NCBI GenBank assembly: GCA_963667515.2
Contig: CAXXXY010000005.1
Span: 1-64,000, forward strand
Direction of reading: 5' to 3'
Source of the DNA: VYDC01 sp963667515
GTDB lineage: Bacteria; Chloroflexota; Dehalococcoidia; UBA2979
DNA length: 64,000 nt
Shown here: positions 8,351 through 17,477 of the stretch, piece by piece
How positions within the stretch are numbered: the stretch's first letter is position 1
Layout: each line of letters begins with the position of its first letter
Translations under genes and position numbers: made by a program
The notes under the pieces: generated by a model
Seen by the model: only the letters and a program-made list of their open reading frames with translations
What the model was told of the DNA's origin: nothing
The model's database searches: none

Positions 8351-9253
8351 CGACCGCCGATTCTGGTCACTACTGGCACGCGGTTGGTCCGGCTGGCGAG
8401 GCACGCTCGTGATGGTCGAGCCGGACATGGTGGTGCGCTGGCATCGTTCTGCTTGGCGCGCCTACTGGCGCTAGAAGAGTCGTCGCGGAACCTGGGCGTC
8501 CCCACATTCCCGCCGAGTGGCAGCGGCTGATCCTGCGCATCGCCACTGAGCATCCACGGTGGGGCGCCGTCCGCATCGTTGGTGAGCTGCGTGCGCTTGG
8601 CTTCGACGTGAGCGCTCGCACCGTGAGCCGCTACCGTCAGCAGGCGCTCCGGCGACCGCCGAGTCAGTCGTGGCGCACGTTTCTGCGCAACCACGCGTCC
8701 AGCATCTGGGCTGCTGACCTGTTCACGGTGCAGACCCTCACCTTCCGCACGCTCTACGTGTTCGTCGTGATCGACCACGGCCGGCGCCGCATCCGGCACT
8801 GGAACGTCACGGAGCACCCGATCGCGCCCTGGATCTGGAGGCAGATGATCGAGGCGACCGCCTGGGGTCAGCAGCCAGGGTTCCTCATCCGAGACCGCGA
8901 CCGTAGCTATGGCGGGGACTTCATCGCACGCGCTCGACGGATCGGGATCGAGACGATTCTCACTCCGCTGCGCGCGCCGAACGCCAACGCCATCGCCGAG
9001 CGGGTGATCGGGACGCTCCGGCGCGAGTGCCTCGATCACGTCATCGCCGTCAACGAACGGCATCTGAGGCGGGTGCTTGGTGAGTACGTCCAGCACTACA
9101 ACGCGATGCGGCCGCATCGGTCATTGGCGCTCGACTCTCCGGAGCGACGCAAGCCGGTGCAGCGGATGCCGAGCCAGCGAGTCGACAGCAAGCCGGTGCT
9201 AGGAGGTTTGCATCATGAGTATCGGTGGGCCGCATGAGGTTTTGCCGCCCCAC
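8351..9253 (+). pseudogene. IS-F copy 1: rve transposase with stop and frameshift
   Basis: Left-truncated element ending ...GAGGTTTTGCCGCCCCAC at 9253. The transposase is a relative of the IS-E enzyme. Its first segment reads WSGWRGTLVMVEPDMVVRWH and then hits TAG at 8473-8475, where the relative has Trp. A frame change follows before PRWGAVRIVGELRALGFDV and the long segment to TGA 9235-9237. Catalytic blocks WAADLFTVQT, RDRDRSYGGDF and ANAIAERVIGTLRREC remain. The same two lesions occur in copy 2. Confidence 0.8.
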
Positions 9254-9340
9254 GGCGTCGCGGCGGCCGGCTTTCGCGCGCCGTCCGAAAGCCGCAATCA
9301 TGGATCGAGGCCGTGCGGACCGAGGAGCGCAGCGCGCACG

Positions 9341-11277
9341 ATGATCTCGCTCAGCGACCTGGGGATGCGCTTCGGCGGGCAGCAGCTCTTCGCGGGCGTG
9401 CGTTGGCAGCTCCGCGCCCGCGGCCACTACGGCCTCGTCGGCGCGAACGGCTCCGGGAAGTCGACGCTGCTGCGGCTCATGAGCGGGGAGCTCAGCCCGG
9501 AGGCGGGCAGCATCGTCCGCCCATCCGGGCTACGCCTCGGGACGCTCGACCAGGATCACTTCCGGCTCGACGACGCCCGGCTCGTCGACGCCGTGCTGAT
9601 GGGCCGGCCGGCGCTGTGGGCTGCCCTCGAGGAGCGTGAGCGGCTGCTGGGCGACCGGGAGCACGCGATGAGCCCCGGGACGGGCGAACGGCTCGGCGAG
9701 CTCGAGGTCATGATCGCCGAGGAGCAGGGCTACGACGCGGAAGCGCGCGCCGCCGCGCTGCTCGCCGGCCTCGGCCTCGAGCCGGAGCGGCACGAGCGGC
9801 CGATGCGCGAGCTCTCCGGCGGCTTCCGCCTGCGGGTGCTGCTCGCGCAGACGCTCTTCTCCGATCCCGACCTGCTCCTGCTCGACGAGCCGACGAACCA
9901 CCTCGACGTCGCCTCGATCCAGTGGCTCGAAGGCTACCTGCGCGACTTCCGGGGCGCCTTCGTCGTCGTCTCCCACGACCGCCACTTCCTGAACGCGATC
10001 TGCGACACGATCGCCGACCTCGACTACCAGGAGCTGCGTCTCTACACGGGCAACTACGACGCCTTCGAGCGCGCGAAGGCGCTCGCCGTGAGCAGAAAGA
10101 GGCGGAGATCGAGCGGACCGAGGCCCGCATCGAGGAGATGCAGCAGTTCATCGACCGCTTCCGCGCGAAGGCGACCAAGGCACGGCAAGCCTCGGCCCGC
10201 AAGAAGCAGGTCGAGAAGATGGAACCGCCGGAGATCAAGCGCTCGTCGCGCCGTACTCCCGGCTTCCAGTTCCGGCAGGGCCGGCCCTCGGGGCGCGAGC
10301 CGCTGCGCGTGGACGGCCTCGCGAAGTCCTTCAACGGTCGTCGGCTGCTGCACGATGTCTCCTTCACGGTCGAGCGCGGCGACAAGGTCGCCGTCGTCGG
10401 GCCGAACGGGGTCGGCAAGTCGACCTTGCTCAAGCTCATCAGCGGCGCTCTCGAGCCCGACGGCGGGGGCGTGAAGCTCGGCTACGAGGTCAACCTCGGA
10501 TACTTCGCGCAGGACGTGCACGAGTCGCTGCGCGGTACACAGACCGCGTACGACTGGCTTCGGGCCGCGAGCGAGAGCGCCGAGATCGCGACGCTGCGCG
10601 GCACCCTCGGGCGCGTGCTGTTCAGCGGCGACGACGTGCTGACGCGCGTCGGCGACCTCAGCGGCGGCGAGTCCGCGCGGCTGCTGCTCGCCGCCCTGAT
10701 GCTGCGCGCGCCAAACCTCATGGTGCTGGACGAGCCCACGAACCACCTCGACCTCGAGGGACGCGATGCGCTGATGCGCGCGCTGCGCGACTACCCGGGC
10801 ACGCTCATCTTCGTGAGCCACGACCGACACTTCGTCGCGCGCGTCGGCACGCGCGTGCTCGCGCTCACGTCCGGCCACGTCGAGGACTTCGCCGGCAGCT
10901 ACGAGGAGTACCTCGAGTGGCGCGGCGACGACTACCTCGCACTCGGACAGGCCCAGCCGCATTCGCGCAAGCGACCCTCCGAGGTGCGGAAGCGGGCGAG
11001 CGGCCGGGGGTACGCCGAGAGCAAGGAGCAGCGCCGCGCGATCGAACGGCTGACGCGCGCCGGCGCACGCCTCGAGGGCGAGATCGCGCGGCTCGAAGGG
11101 GAGCTCGAGGCGCTCACGGCCAGCTTCAACGACAACGGATACTACCAGCGCGTCTCGCGCGACGAGATCCGCGCGGACGAGCGCCGCCAGCGCGCGCTGC
11201 GCGAGCAGCTCGAGGCGACGATGCGCGAATGGGAGGCGCAAGCGACGAAGCTGGAGGCCCGCCGCGCGCACGCCTGA
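9341..11277 (+). pseudogene. ABC-F family ATPase, one-base deletion in the linker
   Basis: Tandem-ATPase ABC-F protein, a soluble family acting on the ribosome. Domain 1 from ATG 9341 has Walker A GANGSGKST, signature LSGGFRLRV and Walker B LLLLDEPTNHLD. Domain 2 has GPNGVGKST, LSGGESARL and LMVLDEPTNHLD, then a C-terminal coiled-coil tail (EGELEALTASFNDNGYYQRV). The two halves are in different frames: a base is missing in gcgctcgccgtgagcag near 10087. With that base restored the gene encodes 645 residues, normal for the family. It may be a recent pseudogene or a sequencing error. Confidence 0.8.
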
Positions 11278-11304
11278 CCCGCGACGCGCACGCGGTGCCT
11301 TGCG

Positions 11305-11753
11305 GTAGGCTGGCGCTGGCGACGCGCTTCGGGCGCTACGGCTACCGCCGGGTGATCGTGCAGCGCGGAGCGTGGCGCGTGAACCACCAGCGGGTCGAGC
11401 GGCTCTGGCAACAGGAAGGGCTGAAGGTGCCTCAGCGACAGCCGAGCGGCTGGCCGACGTCGGGGCGGTCAGTTCCGTGGGCAGCCGCGGCGACTCCTAC
11501 GACAACGCACTGGCGGAGTCGGTGAACGGGCTCTACAAGGCCGAACTCGTGCACCGCCGAGGCCCATGGCGTGGGCTCGAGGACCTCGAACTGGCCACCC
11601 TCGAGTGGGTCGACTGGTTCAATCACCGCCGGCTCAGCTGCGCCATCGGCTACGTGCCACCCGCCGAGTACGAAGCCAGTCAGTATTGTGAGTCCGTCCC
11701 GGCCCCCGCCGGGACTCAATGAACCAAGTCTCCATTAAACCCGGGGCGGTTCA
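11305..11753 (+). pseudogene. Chimeric transposase remnant (IS407-type fused to IS-G)
   Basis: The first part (about 11308-11445) encodes an IS407-type fragment, LALATRFGRYGYRRV and RVNHQRVERLWQQEG. It then switches, out of frame, to the C-terminus of an IS3-group orfB: SVGSRGDSYDNALAESVNGL, then LEWVDWFNHRRLSCAIGYVP, stop at 11720-11722. The end GGGGCGGTTCA at 11753 is the IS-G terminus, also seen at 18405. A deletion between two unrelated IS3-family elements explains the mosaic. Confidence 0.75.
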
Positions 11754-12018
11754 GTGCACTGCCGAGGAGATCATCGGTCAGCTGCGGGAAGCCGAGGTGG
11801 GCCTGGTGCAGGGCCAGACCGTGGCGCAGGCCGTGCGCACGCTCGGGATCAGCGAGCAGACGTACTACCGGTGGCGCCGTGAGTACAGCGGCATGAAAGT
11901 CGACCAGACGAAGCGGCTGCAGGAGATGGAGCGCGAGAACGCACGGCTCAAGCGGCTCGTCGCCGACCAGGCCTTGGACAACGCGATCCTGCGCGAGGTG
12001 GCCCAGGGAAACTTCTGA
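11719..12018 (+). CDS. IS407-type OrfA with a chimeric start
   Basis: The frame opens at ATG 11719 inside the IS-G end (MNQVSIKPGAVQ) and continues into a truncated OrfA: EEIIGQLREAEVGLVQGQ, LGISEQTYYRWRREYSG, then a coiled coil ERENARLKRLVADQALDN. The native N-terminus (about 8 residues in IS-B) was replaced. It ends GGA AAC TTC TGA with the same frameshift architecture as IS-B. The sequence differs at many residues from IS-B OrfA. Confidence 0.7.
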   Translation: MNQVSIKPGAVQCTAEEIIGQLREAEVGLVQGQTVAQAVRTLGISEQTYYRWRREYSGMKVDQTKRLQEMERENARLKRLVADQALDNAILREVAQGNF

Positions 12019-12040
12019 GCCCGGCGAAGCGACGCCGGGC
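12006..12040 (+). promoter_or_regulatory. Programmed -1 frameshift signal of the IS407-type element
   Basis: GGGAAAC at 12006-12012 is in the X XXY YYZ phase of orfA. The stop is at 12016-12018 and a GCCCGGCG / CGCCGGGC hairpin lies at 12019-12040. Only the loop differs from IS-B (AAGCGA against AAGCGC). Conservation in a diverged element supports a functional role. Confidence 0.7.
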
Positions 12041-12068
12041 CGTCGCCCATGTCCGCGCCGAGCTGCGG

Positions 12069-12884
12069 GTGTCGGAGCGGCGAGCCTGTCGCGTCGTCGG
12101 GCAAGCGCGTGCCACGCAGCGCTACATCCCCACGGAGTCTTCAGTCGAGCGGGCGTTGCGCGCGCGGATCGTGGCGCTGGCCACGCGCTTCGGCCGCTAC
12201 GGCTACCGGCGAATCACGGCGTTGCTCAGGCAGGAGGGCTGGCGGGTGAACCACAAGCGGGTGGAGCGGCTCTGGCGCGAGGAAGGGCTGCGGGTGCCGC
12301 GGAAGCAGCCGAAGCGCGGCCGGCTCTGGCTCGCGGATGGCTTGATCGTGCGCCGACGCGCCGAGCGACCGAACCACGTCTGGTCATACGACTTCGTCTT
12401 CGACCGCACCGCCGACGGCCGGCCATTGCGGATGCTGGCGATCGTCGACGAGCACACGCGGGAGTGCCTGGCGATCGACGTGGCGCGGCGGCTGAACTCG
12501 CAGGACGTGCTGGCGCGCCTCGCCGAGCTCTGCGTCGCGCGCGGGGTACCCGAGCACATCCGCTCGGACAACGGGCCGGAGTTCGCGGCGAAGGCGGTGC
12601 GTCGCTGGCTCGGGCGAGTCGGGGTGCTGACGCTCTTCATCGAGCCGGGCAGCCCCTGGGAGAACGGCTACATCGAGTCCTTCAACGGCAAGCTGCGCGA
12701 CGAGTTCCTGAACCTCGAGCGCTTCGACACGCTGCTCGAAGCCCAGGTGCTGATCGAACGCTGGAGGCTGGACTACAATCACCTGCGCCCGCACAGCGCC
12801 CTCGGCTACCGGCCGCCCGCGCCCGAGGCCATCGAGCCGAGCTGGATCGAGATCGCCGCTGGACTAACTCATCACGTGGTATGA
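12069..12884 (+). CDS. IS407-type OrfB transposase
   Basis: Protein of about 271 residues when read from GTG 12069; the frame is open further upstream to the orfA slip site. Motifs are RFGRYGYRRITALLRQEGW, first Asp in HVWSYDFVFDRT, second in HIRSDNGPEFAAKA, and Glu in SPWENGYIESFNGKLRDE. All three catalytic residues are present, so the protein may be active in trans even though its own element has lost an end. Confidence 0.85.
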   Translation: MSERRACRVVGQARATQRYIPTESSVERALRARIVALATRFGRYGYRRITALLRQEGWRVNHKRVERLWREEGLRVPRKQPKRGRLWLADGLIVRRRAERPNHVWSYDFVFDRTADGRPLRMLAIVDEHTRECLAIDVARRLNSQDVLARLAELCVARGVPEHIRSDNGPEFAAKAVRRWLGRVGVLTLFIEPGSPWENGYIESFNGKLRDEFLNLERFDTLLEAQVLIERWRLDYNHLRPHSALGYRPPAPEAIEPSWIEIAAGLTHHVV

Positions 12885-12901
12885 AATGCGGGGGCAGGTT
12901 A

Positions 12902-13060
12902 GCTCACAGGACGCACCCTGGGGAAGTGGTTTAAGTAACGCAGGCGCCGGATCGGTCTCCTGCCGCTGCACTATCGAGATGCCATACGAAACACGACACC
13001 GACGCGGATTGAAGACTTGTGGTCTCTGAAGGCACGTACATCCAGGCCACAGTGACGGGC
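12902..13060. other. Non-coding stretch after the IS407-type element
   Basis: About 160 bases with no recognisable gene, terminal repeat or RNA. It separates the IS407-type end from the gene fragment on the minus strand at 13061-13228. Confidence 0.5.
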
Positions 13061-13228
13061 TTCTCCAGCTAGCGGAGATTGCCCGAATCGAGACGCTCGT
13101 CCTCCCCCAGCTCAGGCGCCCACCAGACGCCTCAGCCGCGTCGAGCAGGCGTGTGGCGGCGGCGCGTACATCGTCGCTGCCAAGCTCCTCAAGGAACTTC
13201 TCACGGTTGGCGTCCGGCTTCACTACGC
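13061..13228 (-). pseudogene. Fragment of an unidentified gene
   Basis: One minus-strand frame reads like real protein: KPDANREKFLEELGSDDVRA, then ATRLLDAAEASGGRLSWGRT and SVSIRA. It loses coding character at about 13061. I do not recognise the family. The fragment overlaps no other gene and ends 20 bases before the ATG of the solute-binding protein on the other strand. It is probably the remainder of a gene cut by rearrangement. Confidence 0.35.
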
Positions 13229-13247
13229 GATGGAGGTGAACGTGAAA

Positions 13248-13979
13248 ATGGTCAGACTGGTCTTTGCGATTACCGTGCTCATGTCCTTCTGCCTGTCGTG
13301 CATCGGAGGACCCGAAGTCGTCAGGATGGGCACGGAGGGAGCCTATCCCCCATACAACTTCATCAACGACAAGGGCGAGGTCGACGGGTTCGAGCGTGAG
13401 CTGGGCGACGAGCTGTGCCGGCGGGCCGATCTGGAATGCGTCTGGGTGACCAACGAATGGGACAGCATCATACCCAACCTGGTGGAGGGCAAGTACGACA
13501 CCATCATGGCGGGAATGAGCATCACCGACGAGCGGGACGAGGTCATCGACTTCACGCAGCCGTACATCCCGCCCAGTCCATCGGTATACGTCGCCCTGGC
13601 GGGGGCAGGTGACGAAGCGGTTGCCGGTAGAGTGGCCGCCCAGGTGGCTACCATCCAGGCGGACTATCTGTCGGAATCCGGCGCAACGCTGGTGGAGTAC
13701 GAGTTGGCCGAAGATGTCTTTTCGGCTGTCCTGAGAGGCGAGGCGGATGCGACGCTGGTCGATATCGGGTTCGCCCACGAGTACATGACGAAGAGCGGAG
13801 AGGGACTGGCAATCGTCGGCCCCCAGGTCATGCTCGACGCCGGTACCGGCATCGGCGTACGGGAAACAGACGGCGCGTTGAAAGACAAGCTGGACCGGGC
13901 CATCGACGTCATGAAGCAGGACGGCTCGTTGAACGCCCTCATCGAGAAGTGGTTCGGCCCGGACGCCGAGACGTTCTGA
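13248..13979 (+). CDS. Family-3 solute-binding lipoprotein (amino-acid type)
   Basis: Protein of 243 residues. ATG 13248 is chosen because GGAGGTG sits at 13232-13238. A signal peptide MVRLVFAITVLMSFCLSC ends in a lipobox-like LSC. The mature part follows the SBP_bac_3 pattern: TEGAYPPYNFINDKGEVDGF, IIPNLVEGKYDTIMAGMSIT, VIDFTQPY, and a C-terminal LNALIEKWFG. It would capture an amino acid or similar solute outside the membrane, but no permease or ATPase gene is adjacent. GC content looks lower than in the housekeeping genes to the right, which suggests transfer. IS-D copy 2 is inserted immediately after the stop codon and its duplicated CTGA preserves TGA. Confidence 0.85.
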   Translation: MVRLVFAITVLMSFCLSCIGGPEVVRMGTEGAYPPYNFINDKGEVDGFERELGDELCRRADLECVWVTNEWDSIIPNLVEGKYDTIMAGMSITDERDEVIDFTQPYIPPSPSVYVALAGAGDEAVAGRVAAQVATIQADYLSESGATLVEYELAEDVFSAVLRGEADATLVDIGFAHEYMTKSGEGLAIVGPQVMLDAGTGIGVRETDGALKDKLDRAIDVMKQDGSLNALIEKWFGPDAETF

Positions 13980-14044
13980 TCTCCCGGTCCACGGTTTTCT
14001 TGGACACCTGATTGGGGCAGGCTGCCCCGGCAGAGGAGGTGTCC

Positions 14045-14396
14045 ATGACCAGCTCCGCACAGGGATTGAACGGGCGTAGTGCGTCGCGAACGGAGCGCGG
14101 TCGCTTCTCCTCGCGACGGAAGAGCGAGGCGGTGCTGAGGCTGCTGCGCGGCGAGGAGTTGGACGCGCTCTCGCGCGAGCTGGGGGTGACCGCAGCGACG
14201 CTGTCGCAGTGGCGCGAGCGCTTCCTCGCCGCCGGCCGGGCCTCGCTCACGAGCCGGCCTGCCGACGAGCGTGACGAGGAGATCCACCGACTGCAGGCGA
14301 AAGTCGGCGAGATCACGATGGCGAACGAGCTCCTGCTCCAGCGCGCGCATCAGCTGGAGGCAGGACTCCCTTGGCACGCCGGAGGTCGAGGTGATG
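14045..14396 (+). pseudogene. IS-D OrfA, frame lost near its end
   Basis: Starts ATG 14045 with GGAGGTG upstream and encodes the same helix-turn-helix and coiled coil as copy 1 (RRKSEAVLRLLRGEELDAL, LGVTAATLSQWRERFLAAG). The run ctcccttggc has one T fewer than copy 1 (ctccctttggc). This destroys the C CCT TTG slippery heptamer and the normal stop. The frame now runs on to 14776 through unrelated codons. A fused OrfAB can no longer be made by -1 frameshifting here. Confidence 0.75.
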
Positions 14397-15293
14397 AGTC
14401 GAACCACCTCGCCCTCCACGGGACGGCCGTACGGCACGACGCGCATCTGCCAGCTGTGGGAGGTCCCGCGCTCGACCGTCTACGAGCGGCGGGCACGGGC
14501 GCGACGGCCTCTGCGGCCAGCAGCGAAGCGCGGGCCGAGGCAGGCGTGGACGGACGAGGCTCTCACGGAGCAGGTCCGAGCTGTGCTCGCCGCCTCCCCG
14601 TTCACGGGCGAGGGCTACCGCAAGGTGTGGGCGCGGCTGCGGCTGGCCGGTGTGCGCACCTCGAAGGGCCGGGTGCTGCGGCTGATGCGGGAGGCGGGAC
14701 TGCTCGCCCCGACCCGCGTCGGGCGTCGGCGCGGACCGCGGGTGCACGACGGGACGATCACCACCGAGCGGCCTGACGAGATGTGGGGGACCGACGCGAC
14801 CTCCTGCCTCACCACCCGCGAGGGGAACGCCACCGTCTTCATCGCCGTCGATCACTGCACGCAGGAGTGCATCGGCATCCACGCGGCGCGACCGGGCACG
14901 CGCTTCGAGGCGCTGGAGCCGCTGCGGCAGGGGCTCCGGGAGCACTTCGACGGCTACGAGGCGGACCTCGCGCGGGGACTCGCTCTCCGCCACGACCACG
15001 GCAGCCAGTACCTGAGCGACCACTTTCAGGAGGAGCTGCGCTTCCTCGGCATCCGCTCCAGCCCGTCCTTCGTAGCCGCGCCCGAGGGCAACGGCTGCGC
15101 GGAACGCTTCATCCGCACGCTGAAGGAGCAGCTGCTGTGGGTGGAGCACTTCGAGACGGTGGAGGAGCTACGCCAGGCGCTGCTCGCCTTCAAGCAGCGC
15201 TACAACCAGCACTGGCTCGTCGAACGGCACGGCCACCGCACCCCAGCCGCCGTCCGCGAGGCGCTCTCGCCGCGCACCGGGGCGGCCGCATGA
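14394..15293 (+). CDS. IS-D OrfB, IS3-family DDE transposase (copy 2)
   Basis: 299 residues, same length as copy 1. Catalytic blocks: EMWGTDATSCLTTREGNATV, LRHDHGSQYLSDHF, APEGNGCAERFIRTLKEQL. It differs at many positions from copy 1, so the two copies are not a recent duplication. ATG 14394 is taken from the match to copy 1. Confidence 0.88.
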   Translation: MSRTTSPSTGRPYGTTRICQLWEVPRSTVYERRARARRPLRPAAKRGPRQAWTDEALTEQVRAVLAASPFTGEGYRKVWARLRLAGVRTSKGRVLRLMREAGLLAPTRVGRRRGPRVHDGTITTERPDEMWGTDATSCLTTREGNATVFIAVDHCTQECIGIHAARPGTRFEALEPLRQGLREHFDGYEADLARGLALRHDHGSQYLSDHFQEELRFLGIRSSPSFVAAPEGNGCAERFIRTLKEQLLWVEHFETVEELRQALLAFKQRYNQHWLVERHGHRTPAAVREALSPRTGAAA

Positions 15294-15340
15294 TTACCGC
15301 CAGCGATGTGTCCAAGAAACCAGGAGCGGTACACTGACGG

Positions 15341-16198
15341 TGTGCTACCAGAAAATGTCGTCTGCCCGAATGTCACGCGGCGAGACGCTCGTACTCGTGA
15401 TGCAGCCCGCCCAGGATCGGCCGACCCACGACCTGGCTCTCGCTCCGGGGCGGTGACCGTGGCCGCCGGTCGTCCGGAGCCCACAGTTCGAGCGCCTGGT
15501 GCGGTCGCACGTGGTTGTAGTGCGCGACGTACTCCCGCAGCACCAGTCGCAGGTGACGCTCATTCACGATGATCAGATGGTCGAGACATTCGCGCCTGAG
15601 CGTTCCCACCACACGCTCCGCGCTGGCGTTCGCCTTCGGTGGCCGCACCGCAGTGAGGACCGTCTTGATCCCGATCGCTCGCGCCTTGCCAATGAAGGCA
15701 CCGCCGTACGAGCGGTCGCGGTCCCCGATCAGATAGCGAGGCTGCTGCCCCCACGGCGTCGCCTCCAGCAACTGACGCCACACCCACGGCGCTGTCGGAT
15801 GTGCCGTCACGTTGAAATGCACGATGCGGCGGCGCGCGTGCGTGATGAAGAAGAAGACGTACAGCGTCTTGAAGCTGAGCGTCTGCACGGTGAAGCAGTC
15901 CGCAGCCCAGAGCTGCGGGCGGTGGTTGGCGAGGAAGCTTCGCCAGGACCGGGACGGCGGACGCCGCAGCGCCCTCCGCCGATAGCACCTCACCGTCTCC
16001 GCGCTCACCTCCTAGCCGAGCGCGAGTAGCTCACGCTGGATGCGGACGGCGCCCCGGCGCGGGTTCTCGGTTGCGATCCTCGCGATGAGCCCTTGCAGCT
16101 CTTTGCTGATACGCGGCCGGCCCGGGTGTCGGGGTCGGCTCTTCCACGTCCAGTACCCGCGCGTCAACTCAACGCCAGGATGACGTTTTCTGGTAGCA
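15341..16198 (-). mobile_element. IS-E copy 2, internally deleted
   Basis: The ends TGTGCTACCAGAAAATGTC (15341) and, on the minus strand, TGCTACCAGAAAACGTC (to 16198) are intact. The 858-bp length shows that the leader and the N-terminal third of the transposase gene are gone. After the left-end GTTGAGTTGA the sequence jumps to the codons for RGYWTWKSRPRHPGRP. It could be mobilised in trans as a short non-autonomous derivative. Confidence 0.75.
15373..16164 (-). pseudogene. IS-E transposase, deleted and with a nonsense codon
   Basis: The minus-strand reading enters at RGYWTWKSRPRHPGRP and proceeds to ELLALG. It then meets TAG (16015-16013) where copy 1 has TAC (Tyr). It resumes with EVSAETVRCYRRRALRRPPS, WAADCFTVQT, GDRDRSYGG and ANASAERVVGTLRREC to the stop at 15373. 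The N-terminal domain is deleted. It is not functional. Confidence 0.8.
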
Positions 16199-17079
16199 TA
16201 GGCACGCGGTTGGTCCGGCTGGCGAGGCACGCTCGTGATGGTCGAGCCGGACATGGTGGTGCGCTGGCATCGTTCTGCTTGGCGCGCCTACTGGCGCTAG
16301 AAGAGTCGTCGCGGAACCTGGGCGTCCCCACATTCCCGCCGAGTGGCAGCGGCTGATCCTGCGCATCGCCACTGAGAATCCACGGTGGGGCGCCGTCCGC
16401 ATCGTTGGTGAGCTGCGTGCGCTTGGCTTCGACGTGAGCGCTCGCACCGTGAGCCGCTACCGTCAGCAGGTGCTCCGGCGACCGCCGAGTCAGTCGTGGC
16501 GCACGTTTCTGCGCAACCACGCGTCCAGCATCTGGGCTGCTGACCTGTTCACGGTGCAGACCCTCACCTTCCGCACGCTCTACGTGTTCGTCGTGATCGA
16601 CCACGGCCGGCGCCGCATCCGGCACTGGAACGTCACGGAGCACCCGATCGCGCCCTGGATCTGGAGGCAGATGATCGAGGCGACCGCCTGTGGTCAGCAG
16701 CCAGGGTTCCTCATCCGAGACCGCGACCGTAGCTATGGCGGGGACTTCATCGCACGCGCTCGACGGATCGGGATCGAGACGATTCTCACTCCGCTGCGCG
16801 CGCCGAACGCCAACGCCATCGCCGAGCGGGTGATCGGGACGCTCCGGCGCGAGTGCCTCGATCACGTCATCGCCGTCAACGAACGGCATCTGAGGCGGGT
16901 GCTTGGTGAGTACGTCCAGCACTACAACGCGATGCGGCCGCATCGGTCATTGGCGCTCGACTCTCCGGAGGGACGCAAGCTGGTGCAGCGGATGCCGAGC
17001 CAGCGAGTCGACAGCAAGCCGGTGCTAGGAGGTTTGCATCATGAGTATCGGTGGGCCGCATGAGGTTTTGCCGCCCCAC
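16199..17079 (+). pseudogene. IS-F copy 2: rve transposase with the same stop and frameshift
   Basis: Near-identical to 8379-9253 and ending in the same ...GAGGTTTTGCCGCCCCAC. It has the same in-frame TAG in the CTGGCGCTAGAAGAG stretch and the same frame change after it. Small differences (EGRKLVQ for ERRKPVQ, ACGQQ for AWGQQ) show some divergence since duplication. Its left edge is the end of IS-E copy 2, a different neighbour from copy 1. Confidence 0.8.
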
Positions 17080-17192
17080 GACGAGGCGAACCTTTACCGT
17101 GGGACCGTCCCGGCCCCCGCCGGTGACCTGCCCCCCGAGAACCGATCCAGTCGCAGAGTGAGAGCTGCGCTGGTCGGGGAAGGGGGAGCGCG

Positions 17193-17477
17193 GTGGTTGC
17201 CAAGCGGAAGCGGTACGGAGCCGAGGAGATCATCGGGAAGCTGCGTGAGGCGGAGGTGGGGCTCGCTCAGGGGCAGCCGATCGGACAGGTGGTGCGCAAG
17301 CTGGGGGTGAACGAGCAGACCTACTACCGCTGGCGGCGGGAGTACGGCGGCATGAAGGTCGACCAGGCGAAGCGCCTGAAGGAGCTCGAGCGCGAAAACG
17401 CGCAGCTGAAGAAGATCGTCGCGGACCAGGCACTCGACAACGCGATGCTCAGGGAGCTTTCCCGGGGAAACTTCTGA
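17193..17477 (+). CDS. IS-B OrfA (copy 2)
   Basis: 94 residues, GTG or downstream codon start after GGGGGAG at 17181-17187. Same helix-turn-helix and coiled coil as copy 1, with PIGQ and VNEQ as the visible differences. It ends in the slippery heptamer followed by TTC TGA. Confidence 0.9.
   Translation: MVAKRKRYGAEEIIGKLREAEVGLAQGQPIGQVVRKLGVNEQTYYRWRREYGGMKVDQAKRLKELERENAQLKKIVADQALDNAMLRELSRGNF

Larger units (their letters stand above)
11754..12901 (+). mobile_element. Degenerate IS407-type element related to IS-B, left end missing
   Basis: Diverged relative of IS-B. The right end GGGGGCAGGTTA at 12901 resembles the IS-B end GGGGGCAGGTCA, but the left end is replaced by the IS-G terminus. 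It retains an orfA/orfB pair, the slippery heptamer GGGAAAC (12006-12012) and the hairpin (12019-12040). Loss of one end means it cannot transpose on its own. Confidence 0.75.
13980..15333 (+). mobile_element. IS-D copy 2 (IS3 family), complete
   Basis: 1354 bp, one base shorter than copy 1 because of a deletion in the frameshift window. It is flanked by the 4-bp direct repeat CTGA (13976-13979 and 15334-15337). Terminal repeats contain CGGTTTTCTTGGACACC on the left and, on the minus strand, CTGGTTTCTTGGACACATC on the right. It inserted at the stop codon of the solute-binding protein gene without damaging it. Confidence 0.92.
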
